This document shows positions 24,175-32,898 of a stretch of DNA of 38,005 nt, piece by piece. Source of the stretch: Dyella silvatica (lineage in GTDB: Bacteria > Pseudomonadota > Gammaproteobacteria > Xanthomonadales > Rhodanobacteraceae); contig NZ_JAPDPE010000043.1 of NCBI RefSeq assembly GCF_026283955.1, positions 1-38,005 on the forward strand, written 5' to 3'. The notes beneath the pieces were generated by a model that saw only the letters and a list, made by a program, of their open reading frames with translations, searched no databases and was not told the DNA's origin. The first letter of the stretch is position 1. Each line of letters opens with the position of its first letter. The position numbers and the translations under genes are program-made.

Positions 24175-24396
24175 TGGCAGCTGGTTGAGCGGGAATCCAT
24201 GACGGTCGACACACCAGCTGGTTGCAAGCCATGTCTGCTGGGGCGGCGCGCAGGCTATGGGCGCAATGTTGGCGCGCATAGCCGAGGGCGTCGTAAGTTT
24301 TTTCTTACTCGGAAACATGGCAGAAGAGACACGGACAAGTAACGAACGCCGGCCATAGTGAGCCGCCCAATGGCGGGCGCTTAAGGCGATATCTCC

Positions 24397-26199
24397 ATGA
24401 AAAGAAAGTATGTAGCGGCAACGGCTGCCGCACTGCTTATCGCTTCGACATGTTCAACCGGCGCGGTTCTGGCCGCGGCAAATTCCAGTGCAAACCTGCT
24501 GGCAGGCGGTGATGGCGAGGCCGCCGCATGTACCTCCGATTGGAACGCGGTGACCACGGTGCCGGGCTGGACGGTGCTTCAAGGCAATCCAAGTGTGGTG
24601 TGTTACTCGGCGGCTACGTTCGCGACCCCCGCAAGCCCTGCACGCGGCAATGCCTTTATTGCCGATGGTCCCTATGGCGACTCGGCGTTGAGCCAGCGGG
24701 TCGATGTGTCGGCTGCGGCCGCAGCGATTGATGCGGGGACGACGACGTACACACTTTCTGGCTGGTTGGGTGGCTATGGAAGCTACAGCGCCCATGCCGT
24801 GCTGAGCGCCAATTTCCTCGACGCCAATGGCGCCCCGCTGGGAGACACCGCGACGGTACCTACGGTGACCGCCGCCGACCGTGGCAATAGCAATGCTTTT
24901 CTGGCGCGTTCGATCAGTAACGTCGTGCCCGCAGGGACTCGCGCCATCTCGGTGTTGCTGCGTTTTGTCGATACCGGTGCGTCGTACAACATCGGTTATG
25001 CCGACAATGTGTCGCTGACGCTATCCACCCCGTTGCCGGTGGCTGCGTTGAAGCCTCCGGTATCGACGGTGCCTGCTTACGATCATGTCTTCGTGGTGAT
25101 GATGGAGAACACCAATTACGGCCAGGTCATCGGTGACAGCGCCGATGCACCCTTTATCAACAGCCTGGCGAGTAAAGGCACGCTGCTGATGAATGCGAGC
25201 GGCACCTATCACCCCAGCGATGAGAATTATCTGGCTATCGCCGGCGGCGACAACTTCGTCCAGGGTGCGATTTACTACCCGAATATCCATGTTGCCTCGG
25301 CCCATCTTGGCGACCGCCTCGAAGCGGTCGGCAAAACCTGGAAGGCCTACGAACAAGGCATGGGTACACCGTGCAATACCAACAAGAATTACGATTCCTA
25401 CTACGGCGCCGATGACGCACCGTTTATCAACTTCACCAATATCAGTAGCAATCCGACGCGCTGCCAGGCACATCTGGTCGATCTAAGCCAACTGAGCAAC
25501 GATTTGCAGGCCACCGCCAGCACGCCGAACTTCGCTTGGCTGGCCGCGGACGATTACTACGACGGCGAGGCCTCCGGGAACGGCTCATCGACCAGCTTGC
25601 AGGTACAAGACGGCTGGTTGAAGCAGACCTTGCAGCCGATTTTCAATGCGCCGGCATGGACTCATCAGCATTCGCTGTTGGTGCTCACCTGGGACGAGTC
25701 CTCATCGTATACCGGCAACCACATCGCAACGATTCTGGTGGATTCGCAGGGTGCCGTAAGGGCCGGTTACGGCAGTGCCGCCAGCTATAACCACTTCAGC
25801 GTGGGCCGCACGATCGAACAGGCCTTGGGTCTTGCTGCGCTGACCGCCAATGACACCTACGCTACGCCGATCAACGATGCATTCTCGCCGGCCGCACCGC
25901 CGCCGTTGACGCCGACGCTGTCTACCGCGACGCCGGTGGTGCCGCAAGGCGCCAACGTGGTGCTCGATTATGCGACCACCGGCGCACAGCTGAGCGCGAC
26001 CAATTGGGTGGGCATCTACAGCGACGGTAATACGCCCGGCGTGCAATCGTCCACCGCTTGGCAATACGTCCCGACCAGTTATGGACAGGCCGCGTTCAAC
26101 ACGTCCAATTTGGCGCCCGGCCATTACACCGCGTGGTATCTGCAAAACGATGGCTACGGGGTATTGAGTGGCCCAGTGAGTTTCAACGTATCGCCTTGA
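24397..26199 (+). CDS. Secreted phosphoesterase-family (acid phosphatase/phospholipase C-like) protein
   Basis: This 600-aa protein has a Sec signal peptide (about 1-27), an N-terminal beta-sandwich (about 30-210; ends in the YADNVSLTLS string common in carbohydrate- or cell-surface-binding modules), a central phosphoesterase domain (about 225-490: YDHVFVVMMENTNYGQVIG, APFINSLASKGTLLMNASGT, HPSDENYLAIAGGDNF, LLVLTWDESSSYTGNH) and a C-terminal Ig-like domain (about 505-600) like those attached to secreted phosphatases. It probably hydrolyses phosphomonoesters or phospholipids outside the cell. The WDE and NH residues fit metal ligands of this alkaline-phosphatase-superfamily group. The exact substrate is not predictable. 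Confidence 0.88.
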   Translation: MKRKYVAATAAALLIASTCSTGAVLAAANSSANLLAGGDGEAAACTSDWNAVTTVPGWTVLQGNPSVVCYSAATFATPASPARGNAFIADGPYGDSALSQRVDVSAAAAAIDAGTTTYTLSGWLGGYGSYSAHAVLSANFLDANGAPLGDTATVPTVTAADRGNSNAFLARSISNVVPAGTRAISVLLRFVDTGASYNIGYADNVSLTLSTPLPVAALKPPVSTVPAYDHVFVVMMENTNYGQVIGDSADAPFINSLASKGTLLMNASGTYHPSDENYLAIAGGDNFVQGAIYYPNIHVASAHLGDRLEAVGKTWKAYEQGMGTPCNTNKNYDSYYGADDAPFINFTNISSNPTRCQAHLVDLSQLSNDLQATASTPNFAWLAADDYYDGEASGNGSSTSLQVQDGWLKQTLQPIFNAPAWTHQHSLLVLTWDESSSYTGNHIATILVDSQGAVRAGYGSAASYNHFSVGRTIEQALGLAALTANDTYATPINDAFSPAAPPPLTPTLSTATPVVPQGANVVLDYATTGAQLSATNWVGIYSDGNTPGVQSSTAWQYVPTSYGQAAFNTSNLAPGHYTAWYLQNDGYGVLSGPVSFNVSP

Positions 26200-26270
26200 C
26201 GGTCGACGCGGCATCGCATGCTTCGTCGTCATGATTGCAGCTCACCCAGTGCTTTCATGGTCAATGCCAA

Positions 26271-26296
26271 GGAGCGTCGCCTTCGGGCGGCGCTCC
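26271..26296 (+). terminator. UUCG-loop hairpin after the phosphoesterase gene
   Basis: GGAGCGTCGCC (26271-26281) pairs over 11 bases with GGCGGCGCTCC (26286-26296), with one wobble and a TTCG loop closed by C-G, the very stable tetraloop. It lies 72 bases after the stop. No T tract follows, but the stem is strong enough to stop transcription or protect the mRNA end. Confidence 0.6.
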
Positions 26297-26975
26297 ACCT
26301 GCTAATTCAAGCTACGTCGAGTAGATGCGGTGATGCCGATAGATTGGCGCTCACTGATCTACGCTCCGCACTTCTGCAAAATTTTCTCCCGCTCTTGCTT
26401 ATGCACGCTTGCATAGGCTGCGGGCATGACTTGCGTACATGCCCGACATGCTGTCGCGATCGCGGCAGGATTCCAGCGCTTATAGATTTGCTTTCTTGGT
26501 GTTGAAGCGCCGCACCGTTTGCATGAATTGCATATCCATGTATTGGCATGACGATGCTGTGATCATCGTGATGTTGTGTAGTCGACGTGAACATTGTTTG
26601 GGGCGCCATGCCCCAGCTCTTCAGCATGCTGTCTGGGCTGTTTGTCGCGCTCGATGTCCTTGCCGTGAAGGGCGAGTGAATATGTCTAGAGCGTCACAAT
26701 CCATGGCGCCTGATACGACTTGCCCCATCGATCTACTGGGGGGAAAGGCGCAGTCTTCGTTTGTAAGAAATGACCCCTAAACCCCGGGGCAAGTCGCCGA
26801 TGTCGTGAAAATTAGGCGATGACGGCGACCGACATCAGTGCGGGTTTTTGTTCACCCTCGCTATCCGCTTGTTCCATGCACTAAGGCATGGGCTTCTCTT
26901 TCGCTGCTGCAGTCGCAGTGAACGTGGGGCCTGACGACTCCGCCCATGCTTGTCGTCACTGCCACGAAACATCGC

Positions 26976-26992
26976 ATGATGATTTTCATCAT
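26976..26992 (+). promoter_or_regulatory. Palindrome just upstream of the S53 protease gene
   Basis: ATGATGA-TTT-TCATCAT is a perfect 7-base inverted repeat 23 bases before the start codon and just ahead of the GGAG ribosome site (27002-27005). It could be an operator or a 5'-UTR hairpin. The protein binding it is unknown. Confidence 0.4.
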
Positions 26993-27015
26993 TTAACTCT
27001 TGGAGAGCAGACGAT

Positions 27016-28770
27016 ATGAATACAGCAAAGCATGCACGTCGCTTTTTAGAAAAAAGTCACCTTGTCGTGGCCATGGCTTTGGCCATCGGTGCGCAGGGAG
27101 CGGTTATGGCAGCTCCGGTGCAGGATGCAAGCGTGATGGCCGGTAGCGTATCTGGCACGCAGGCATTCAATGGCATGGCGGCGGCAATGCGGCCGAGTAA
27201 CGTGTCAGCCAAGCTTGCTCATGCCAAGGCTAGCTTGGTGAGTCAGTTGGCGGCCGATAAAACATTGTATGTGACCTTGAATCTGCCGCTGCGCAACGAA
27301 TCCGAAATGGATGCCTTTTTGCAGCAGCTGCAAGACCCCACCAGTAGCAACTATCAGCAATACCTTAGCCCCGAAGAGTTCTCGGCGCGCTTCGGCCCGA
27401 CCCAGGCTGATTACGCCAAAGTGCTGGCCTGGGTGACCAAACATGGACTGAAGATTTCAGAAGCGCCTGCGAATCGGCTCGTGGTGAGCATTCAAGGCAA
27501 TGTGGATGCGATCAACAAAGCGTTTCACGTCACCTTGAATCAGTACAGCAAGCAGGGCGATCACCGGGTGATTTATGCGCCGAGCCAGGAGCCGGCGACC
27601 GATATAGGTATTCCGATCCTGTCGGTTTCCGGTCTGGATAATATCAATCCACCCGAGTCACGCATTCTCCATCCGAACGTCGCGGCAAGTCGCGGACACG
27701 TCGTGAGCAAGGCCGGCGGTTCGGGTCCGCAGGGCAATTTCACGCCACATGACATCCGCCTTGCTTATTACGGCACGGGTCCGTTGACCGGGAAAGGCCA
27801 GACCGTTGCCATTTATAGCAATGCCGGCTTGGGTACCAAAGATCTGGACGTCTTTTACAAGACCATTGGCGCGACCCGGCCGGCCGTGCCGATTACCAAG
27901 ATCCCGGTCAATGGATTTGTCGATGACAATTCGACCAATAGCAACGGCGAGGACGAGAACATTCTGGACATCACCAATGTCCTCGGCGTGGCCCCGGGCC
28001 TGAAGCAGATTCTTTTCTACGAAGGCGATCGCCAATCCATCTCGGCGATCCTCAGCAAGATCGCCTCGGACAACAAGGCCAAGGTGGTCAGCAATTCATG
28101 GATTTACGAGGAGGATGACACCCGGATCTTCAAGGAATTCCAGGCGCAGGGGCAGACCTTCATCAACGCCAGCGGCGACGAGGGTGCCTACAACGCCGAC
28201 ACTTATGGACAGCCGTCTGAAAATCCGGAAATCCTCAACGTTGGCGGTACCTCGTTGGCTACCACTAAACCCGGCGGCGCGTGGAAGGCCGAGACCACGT
28301 GGAGCGGCAGCGGCGGTGGTTTTTATGCGGCGACCGGATACTTGATTCCCAGTTACCAGAAGCTGAAAAACGTCGTCAACGCCACCAACAAAGGCTCCAA
28401 GAAGTACCGCAACGATCCGGATGTGGCGCTGGAGGCTGACTTCGACAATATCTCCGTTCAAGACGGAACGCCCGAGTACGGCGTCGCCGGGACCAGCTAC
28501 GCCGCGCCTCGTATGGCAGGCCTTATCGCACTGGCCAACGAGAAGGCGCTAAGCAAAGGCCAGGCGGTGGTCGGGTTTATCAATCCGAAGCTTTACAGCA
28601 TGGGCGTAGGCACATCCTCCTCAAAGCTGTTTCACGACATCAACACCGGCAACAACGCTGCTGCCGACGGGCAGGGCCCAAGCTTTAACGCGGTGAATGG
28701 TTTCGATCTGGCAACGGGTTGGGGCAGTGTGATCGGCGCCCAGTTCATCGATACCTTGATCGCCAAGTAA
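27016..28770 (+). CDS. Secreted S53 (sedolisin-type) serine-carboxyl peptidase precursor
   Basis: This 584-aa preproenzyme is a secreted acid-active endopeptidase. A signal sequence (about 1-33, with a long basic n-region) is followed by the pro-kumamolisin-type propeptide (about 60-220: LPLRNESEMDAFLQQLQDPT, YLSPEEFSARFGPTQADY) and the catalytic domain (about 235-584). The catalytic set is present: E314 and D318 (ENILD), oxyanion D388 (ASGDEGAY) and Ser494 in GTSYAAP. The C-terminal DINTGNN...GFDLATGWGS segment forms the calcium site. The propeptide should be removed after export. A strong terminator follows. It has no operon partner. Confidence 0.95.
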   Translation: MNTAKHARRFLEKSHLVVAMALAIGAQGAVMAAPVQDASVMAGSVSGTQAFNGMAAAMRPSNVSAKLAHAKASLVSQLAADKTLYVTLNLPLRNESEMDAFLQQLQDPTSSNYQQYLSPEEFSARFGPTQADYAKVLAWVTKHGLKISEAPANRLVVSIQGNVDAINKAFHVTLNQYSKQGDHRVIYAPSQEPATDIGIPILSVSGLDNINPPESRILHPNVAASRGHVVSKAGGSGPQGNFTPHDIRLAYYGTGPLTGKGQTVAIYSNAGLGTKDLDVFYKTIGATRPAVPITKIPVNGFVDDNSTNSNGEDENILDITNVLGVAPGLKQILFYEGDRQSISAILSKIASDNKAKVVSNSWIYEEDDTRIFKEFQAQGQTFINASGDEGAYNADTYGQPSENPEILNVGGTSLATTKPGGAWKAETTWSGSGGGFYAATGYLIPSYQKLKNVVNATNKGSKKYRNDPDVALEADFDNISVQDGTPEYGVAGTSYAAPRMAGLIALANEKALSKGQAVVGFINPKLYSMGVGTSSSKLFHDINTGNNAAADGQGPSFNAVNGFDLATGWGSVIGAQFIDTLIAK

Positions 28771-28795
28771 TTCGTGGCTTGGTGCACTTGTTGAT

Positions 28796-28828
28796 GCAAC
28801 GGCACCTCCCGTTCGGAGGTGCCGTTGC
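28796..28828. terminator. Perfect 14-bp hairpin between convergent genes
   Basis: GCAACGGCACCTCC (28796-28809) pairs perfectly with GGAGGTGCCGTTGC (28815-28828) around CGTTC. It lies 25 bases after the S53 stop and 25 bases from the stop of the opposing dehydrogenase gene, so it can serve as a terminator for both, although no long T tract follows on either side. Confidence 0.75.
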
Positions 28829-28853
28829 GGACTTCTTGGGTGGCATCGAGCCG

Positions 28854-29603
28854 TTAGCGCATGCCGCCGGAGGCGATGATGGTTTCGCCAGTTAGCCAGC
28901 CGGCGTCGGACGAGGCCAGGAAGACGGCGAGCGGGGCGATGTCCTGCGGTTGACCCAGTCGACCAAGCGGGGTCTCGGCAATCATATGCTGCTCGAACTC
29001 GCTGCCGATGACGCCGGCGGCATGGGCGCCTTCGGTTTCCACACCGCCCGGATTGATCGAGTTCACGCGGATGTGTTTGGGGCCAAGCTCTTTAGACAGT
29101 ACCTGGGTGATCGCATCCACCGCGCTCTTGGTTGCGGTGTAGACAGCGGTTCCAGCAGGGGCCTTTTTGCTGATGACCGAGCCGATGTTGATCACGCTGC
29201 CACCGTCGGGGCCGAAGTGTTTCACTGCCTCTTGGGTAGCCAGCAGCAACCCCAGGACGTTGATATTGAAGTGCCGATGAAAATCTTCTTCGGTGATCGC
29301 TTCAATCGGCGCAAATTGATAGACGCCGGCGTTATTGACCAGTACATCCACGGCACCGAAGGCCTGCTTGGTTTCCACGAACAGCCGCTGCACATCCGCG
29401 GCCTTCGATACGTCACCCTGCACCGCCAGCGCCTTGCCGCCCTGTTTGACGATCTCGGCCACGACGCGATCGGCGCCTTCCTGGCTGGACGCATAGTTCA
29501 CCACCACGGCGGCACCTGCGGCGGCCATACTCTTCGCGATCGCGGCGCCAATGCCCTTCGATGCACCGGTGACCACAGCCACTTTGCCAGTTAATTTGCT
29601 CAC
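28854..29603 (-). CDS. Short-chain dehydrogenase/reductase (3-oxoacyl-ACP reductase-like)
   Basis: This 249-aa NAD(P)-dependent oxidoreductase has the classical SDR layout: nucleotide-binding TGASKGIG (12-19), DV at 64-65, NNAG at 90-93, structural N114, and the catalytic S142, Y155 and K159 (YTATK). The C-terminal LTGETIIASGGMR is typical of FabG-like SDRs, but single copies beside a regulator usually reduce small carbonyl compounds. It lies 93 bases downstream of an ArsR gene on the same strand, with a near-perfect palindrome between them, so it is probably under that regulator. The substrate is not determined by sequence. Confidence 0.93.
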   Translation of the reverse strand: MSKLTGKVAVVTGASKGIGAAIAKSMAAAGAAVVVNYASSQEGADRVVAEIVKQGGKALAVQGDVSKAADVQRLFVETKQAFGAVDVLVNNAGVYQFAPIEAITEEDFHRHFNINVLGLLLATQEAVKHFGPDGGSVINIGSVISKKAPAGTAVYTATKSAVDAITQVLSKELGPKHIRVNSINPGGVETEGAHAAGVIGSEFEQHMIAETPLGRLGQPQDIAPLAVFLASSDAGWLTGETIIASGGMR

Positions 29604-29630
29604 GGTTTTCTCCAGTCTCGCTTGTTGATA

Positions 29631-29656
29631 GTTAGACGCTTGTAGAAGTGTCTAAC
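29631..29656 (-). promoter_or_regulatory. 26-bp palindrome, likely ArsR operator before the dehydrogenase
   Basis: GTTAGAC-g-CTT-gtag-AAG-t-GTCTAAC is an inverted repeat with perfect 7- and 3-base arms. It lies 28 bases upstream of the dehydrogenase start and 40 bases after the regulator stop. ArsR/SmtB proteins bind 12-2-12-type palindromes of this kind. The best guess is that it controls the dehydrogenase promoter. Confidence 0.7.
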
Positions 29657-29696
29657 GTACAAGGGGGCGAAAGCCACGGATTCAAGGGCCGTGAGG

Positions 29697-29990
29697 TCAG
29701 ATTTTTGAGAGTCGTTCCAGGTAGGCGTTCAAGACCGGGCGCTGAAGTACCAGATAAGCAAACTTTCCTTCACGCACGATCTCGATCAGGCCGGCTGTTT
29801 CCAGCTCTTTCACATGATGGGACAGCGTGGCCGCGCTGACCGAGTGGGCTTGCTGCAAGACAGTGCAAGGGGTGGACTGCGTGCATTCGCCGATCTGCTT
29901 CAGTATCTGATAGCGGCGGGGCTCGGCCAGAGCCCGGGCAATCAAGCCAAATTGCCGGTCGGTCAGATGAAATGGCGTGGCGGTGGCCAT
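29697..29990 (-). CDS. ArsR/SmtB-family transcriptional regulator
   Basis: This 97-aa winged-helix protein has the ArsR pattern: [19 protein letters not shown] (about 17-35), the recognition region [20 protein letters not shown] (50-69) and the wing [14 protein letters not shown]. There is no clear metal site such as [16 protein letters not shown] carries two cysteines (36 and 42) at about the position of the sensing helix, so thiol or metal sensing is possible but unproven. It precedes the dehydrogenase on the same strand and probably represses it through the palindrome at 29631-29656. Confidence 0.9.
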   Translation of the reverse strand: MATATPFHLTDRQFGLIARALAEPRRYQILKQIGECTQSTPCTVLQQAHSVSAATLSHHVKELETAGLIEIVREGKFAYLVLQRPVLNAYLERLSKI

Positions 29991-30137
29991 GATTCCAGAT
30001 TACCAAGGGGGTTCGGCGGCGAAGCGCATGAAGGTGACGAGTGCGCCGGACCTGGTCGCGGCAAGGCGCATTCTAGCTCGATTCGCTGTCGCTGCTCGCG
30101 CAGTGCTGGCGCTATCGCGGCCATGCCTGCGATCCCT

Positions 30138-31397
30138 TCACCCGGCGATGGACCTGGAACTCGACCAGCCTCCAGGCATGAGCTGCTTGCTGCCAAGCCA
30201 GAATACACAGGCCAATGCGCTGATCGCGGCTCCCAGCAGGCATACGCCGTTCCAGCCGGCATAGGCATAAACCATGGTCGAGCTGATGGCGCCTGCGCCG
30301 CTGCCAACGGCATAGAACATCATGTAGCACCCGACCAGGCGGCTGTGCGCTTCGGGGCGAACACGGAAGATCATGCTTTGATTGACGACGTGGATGGCTT
30401 GGCCGCCCAGGTCAAGGGCGATGACCCCGACGATCAAGGCCCACAACGCATGTGAGGTGAACGCGATAGGCAGCCACGAGGCGAGCAGTAGCAGTAGTGC
30501 CGCGCCGGTCACCCATTGGCCCAGGCCGCGGTCGGCGAGCTGCCCGGCACGCGCGGCAGCCAGCGCCCCGATGGCGCCCACCAGGCCAAACGAACCAATC
30601 ATCGTATGCGAGTACGAATAAGGCGGTGCGCCGAGCGGAAACACCAGCGAGGTCCAGAACACGCTGAAGGCGGCAAACATCAGCATGGCGATGACGCCGC
30701 GAATTTGCAGTACTCGCTCATGCCGAAGCAAGGCGAACATGGAGCGCAGCAGTGGCAGGTACGCCAACGGGGTTTGACTGGCTTGCTGCGAGGGCAGCAT
30801 GCGTGCCAGGACCGCGATCATCAGCACCGCCAGCAGGCCGGATACGGCATACACCGAGCGCCATCCGGCGAGGTCGGTGAGCCAGCCGGCCAGGGTTCGG
30901 GCAAGCAGCAAGCCGATCACCACGCCACCCTGGGCGGCCCCGACCACGCGGCCGCGTTCGGAGGGCGTCGCCATGGTTGCGGCGAATGCGATAAGCCCCT
31001 GGGTCATGGCAGTGCCCAGCATGCCCACGGCTAGCATGCCGGCCAGCAATAGCGGTTTACTGGAAGCGAAGCACAGCGAGATCAGTGCCAGCGCCAACCA
31101 TGCCAATTGCACCAGCATCAGCCGGCGGCGATCCAGCAGGTCGCCTAGTGGGACGACGAAGATCAGTGCCAGGGCAGAGCCGATCTGCGTGGCGGTCATC
31201 ACCATGCCCACCGACGCATGGCTGATATGGAAATCGCCAGCGATGGCGTCAAGCAGTGGCTGGGCGTAATAAACGTTGGCCACGCTCAAGCCGCTGGCGA
31301 CGGCGAACATCATCACGGTCGAGCGCGGCATGCCGCGCTGGCCGGTTCGAAGGCTAGCGTTCACGGCGATTTCGGCTGGGGCGTTTTCTGCTGGCAT
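30138..31397 (-). CDS. MFS transporter, drug/metabolite efflux type
   Basis: This 419-aa inner-membrane protein has 12 predicted helices in two bundles. The loop 2-3 motif is present as PLGDLLDRRRLML (family motif GxLaDrxGrrxxl), and a NVYYAQPLLDAIAGDF segment follows helix 1, as in the YfkF/YnfM-like group of proton-driven exporters. It likely exports a small hydrophobic compound or sugar. It stands alone, with two operator-like palindromes 18-73 bases upstream of the ATG, so it is probably repressor-controlled. No regulator gene lies directly beside the sites; the ArsR gene downstream is the nearest. Confidence 0.9.
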   Translation of the reverse strand: MPAENAPAEIAVNASLRTGQRGMPRSTVMMFAVASGLSVANVYYAQPLLDAIAGDFHISHASVGMVMTATQIGSALALIFVVPLGDLLDRRRLMLVQLAWLALALISLCFASSKPLLLAGMLAVGMLGTAMTQGLIAFAATMATPSERGRVVGAAQGGVVIGLLLARTLAGWLTDLAGWRSVYAVSGLLAVLMIAVLARMLPSQQASQTPLAYLPLLRSMFALLRHERVLQIRGVIAMLMFAAFSVFWTSLVFPLGAPPYSYSHTMIGSFGLVGAIGALAAARAGQLADRGLGQWVTGAALLLLLASWLPIAFTSHALWALIVGVIALDLGGQAIHVVNQSMIFRVRPEAHSRLVGCYMMFYAVGSGAGAISSTMVYAYAGWNGVCLLGAAISALACVFWLGSKQLMPGGWSSSRSIAG

Positions 31398-31414
31398 GAC
31401 GGACTGCTCTTGAA

Positions 31415-31470
31415 TGGTTTCATAACGAAACCATGTCGAGGCTAGTCAGTGTGGTTTAATAATGCAACCA
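31415..31470 (-). promoter_or_regulatory. Two copies of a 19-bp operator-like palindrome before the MFS gene
   Basis: TGGTTTCATAACGAAACCA (31415-31433) and TGGTTTAATAATGCAACCA (31452-31470) match at 16 of 19 bases and are each internally palindromic. Their centres are 37 bases apart, about 3.5 helical turns. The first lies 18 bases before the MFS ATG. The layout suggests cooperative binding of a dimeric repressor; GTTTC-N5-GAAAC-like sites are seen with HxlR-type regulators, but the protein is not identified. Confidence 0.7.
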
Positions 31471-31705
31471 CTTTGCCGCGATGCCCTATGAATCACCGGG
31501 CTGACTCATGTCCCAGCGCCATGCCTTGAAGGCACGGCATAGCGGGGTCGGGTCGCTGGCGATTGCCGCTGCTGATTCGCGATGCGTTAGCCAGCAGGCC
31601 GCGTGCAAGGGCGGCGGCGTGGCAGGGGTGGTGGCTGCTGCGCTGAGCTGGACGATGCCCTGGCCGCATAGGGGCAGCGAGGATGCTGGCTTGGCCAGTC
31701 CGTAC
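31471..31705. other. Gap without a convincing gene
   Basis: Short frames exist on both strands (31508-31720 plus, 31486-31707 minus) but they overlap, lack ribosome sites and show no motif. I see no other feature until the terminator at 31706. Confidence 0.4.
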
Positions 31706-31736
31706 AAAAAGCCCGCGTGATATCGCTCACGCGGGC
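31706..31736 (-). terminator. Intrinsic terminator of the YVTN-protein gene
   Basis: GCCCGCGTGA (31711-31720) pairs perfectly with TCACGCGGGC (31727-31736) around TATCGC. On the minus strand the stem is followed directly by TTTTT (31706-31710). This is a textbook Rho-independent terminator, 20 bases after the stop at 31757. Confidence 0.9.
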
Positions 31737-31756
31737 CGGCTGTGTCGATGCCGAAC

Positions 31757-32773
31757 TTAGTGCTGCTCAGCGACCAACAGGGTGAAATCCGCTACCGGTG
31801 TTCCGCGCGGGGCGTCCTTGGCGGCCACCAGGAACAGCTTGTGGGTCGTCGTGTCTAGCGCCATGGTGCGAGCGCTTTTCTGCGTCGGCAGGGTGGACAG
31901 CAGGGTGTAATGATCGGCGTCGTCTTCGCGCACGATGCTGATGCTGCCTTCGCCGTTGGAGCTGAAGATCAGTTTGCTCTGCGGGTCGAAGGTGACCGCA
32001 TCAGGGCCTTTGCCGATATTCAACAATGCCACTTGGTGGCCGTTGCTGGCATCGGTAACGGCCATTTTCTGGTTGTCGCAGACCGAGAACAGGCGCTGGG
32101 TCGCGCTATCAAAGGCAAGCCCGCTGGGTGAGTCGCATGAGCTCAATGCCCAGGTGTGCAGCAGTTTGTTGCTATGCGTGTCGATATGCACGATCTGGTT
32201 TTTGTCTTCGATATTGATAAAGACATTGCCCTTGTCGTCGCTCGCCGCGAACTCGGGCTTGCCGGGCAAGGCGATGGTGGCGATTTCCTTGCCGGCGACC
32301 GGATCGATCACGCTGATGTTATTGCTGCGGCCATTCATGGTCAGCAGATGGTCGGTGGCGTTGTCGTACAAGATCGCATCCGGATTCTGCCCGCTGATCG
32401 CCAGGTTGCCGATGCTCTTAAGCGTGTCGAGATCCAGCACGCTGACGTTATTGCCACGGCCGTTGCTGACATAACCACGATGCTTGCCGGGGGCAAGGGC
32501 GACGCCGTGGGCATGCTGCATGCCGGAAATCTCGGTCAGCAATTTGCCGCTTTGCGTATCCACAACCATCACCCGGTCATCGCGTGCGATGAACAGATGG
32601 TGCGCGGCAGCGTCGATGCTGAGGTAGTCCCAGCCGCCGGTGCCGCCAAGCGGATAGTGCTGCGTCACGGCGTAGTTGGACGCTTTGGCCGCTGTCGCGG
32701 CGAGCGCAGAGATGGGGCTGGCTGATGCCGCGAGCGGAATCAGTAGGCAGGCGAGCGGGGTCAGGAGTTTCAT
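31757..32773 (-). CDS. Secreted YVTN-type beta-propeller protein (YncE-like)
   Basis: This 338-aa protein has a Sec signal peptide (about 1-25, MKLLTPLACLLIPLAASASP...) and repeated strands of a beta-propeller: YLSIDAAAHHLFIARDDRVM, GYVSNGRGNNVSVLDLDTLK, LLTMNGRSNNISVIDPVAGK, GNVFINIEDKNQIVHIDTHS and so on, about seven blades. YVTN/NHL-like propellers of this kind act in the periplasm, often in metal or DNA-related stress or as binding scaffolds; no catalytic residues are visible. ATG 32773 was chosen because it begins the signal peptide; the frame extends upstream without one. It is a single-gene unit with its own terminator. Confidence 0.87.
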   Translation of the reverse strand: MKLLTPLACLLIPLAASASPISALAATAAKASNYAVTQHYPLGGTGGWDYLSIDAAAHHLFIARDDRVMVVDTQSGKLLTEISGMQHAHGVALAPGKHRGYVSNGRGNNVSVLDLDTLKSIGNLAISGQNPDAILYDNATDHLLTMNGRSNNISVIDPVAGKEIATIALPGKPEFAASDDKGNVFINIEDKNQIVHIDTHSNKLLHTWALSSCDSPSGLAFDSATQRLFSVCDNQKMAVTDASNGHQVALLNIGKGPDAVTFDPQSKLIFSSNGEGSISIVREDDADHYTLLSTLPTQKSARTMALDTTTHKLFLVAAKDAPRGTPVADFTLLVAEQH

Positions 32774-32871
32774 CGCGAGTTCCGGCAGGTGGTTGGAAAC
32801 GCCGGACGGGTCCGGCACCAAGTCTGCGACTAGCTTGGCATCCCGAAGATTAGGGATTGCTGTGGCTTAGC

Positions 32872-32891
32872 TGCGCGCTGATACGCGCAGG
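32872..32891 (-). terminator. Hairpin after the glnS operon
   Basis: CTGCGCG (32872-32878) pairs with CGCGCAG (32885-32891) around CTGATA, 7 bases downstream of the stop of the TVP38-like gene on the minus strand. No T tract follows, so it is only a possible terminator. Confidence 0.45.
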
Positions 32892-32898
32892 TGCCAGG

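Larger units (their letters stand above)
26200..27015. other. 816-bp gap without a convincing gene
   Basis: The gap holds a terminator-like hairpin at 26271-26296 and a palindrome near its right end, described separately. Short frames at 26218-26505 (plus), 26307-26627 (minus) and 26439-26780 (plus) overlap each other, lack ribosome sites and show Cys/His/Arg-rich sequence without motifs. I see no tRNA, IS end or repeat array. Confidence 0.5.

Noticed and set aside
23130-24188. 352-codon plus-strand frame inside the BenE-type gene
   Set aside because: It is a shifted reading of the transporter, with His/Arg/Gly-rich sequence and no membrane helices; the BenE frame is unambiguous.
26439-26780. 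Possible 113-aa plus-strand gene in the gap before the S53 protease
   Set aside because: It overlaps an equally long antisense frame, has no ribosome site and no motif.
31486-31720. Small genes on either strand between the MFS and YVTN genes
   Set aside because: The two frames overlap each other, have no ribosome sites and low-information sequence.
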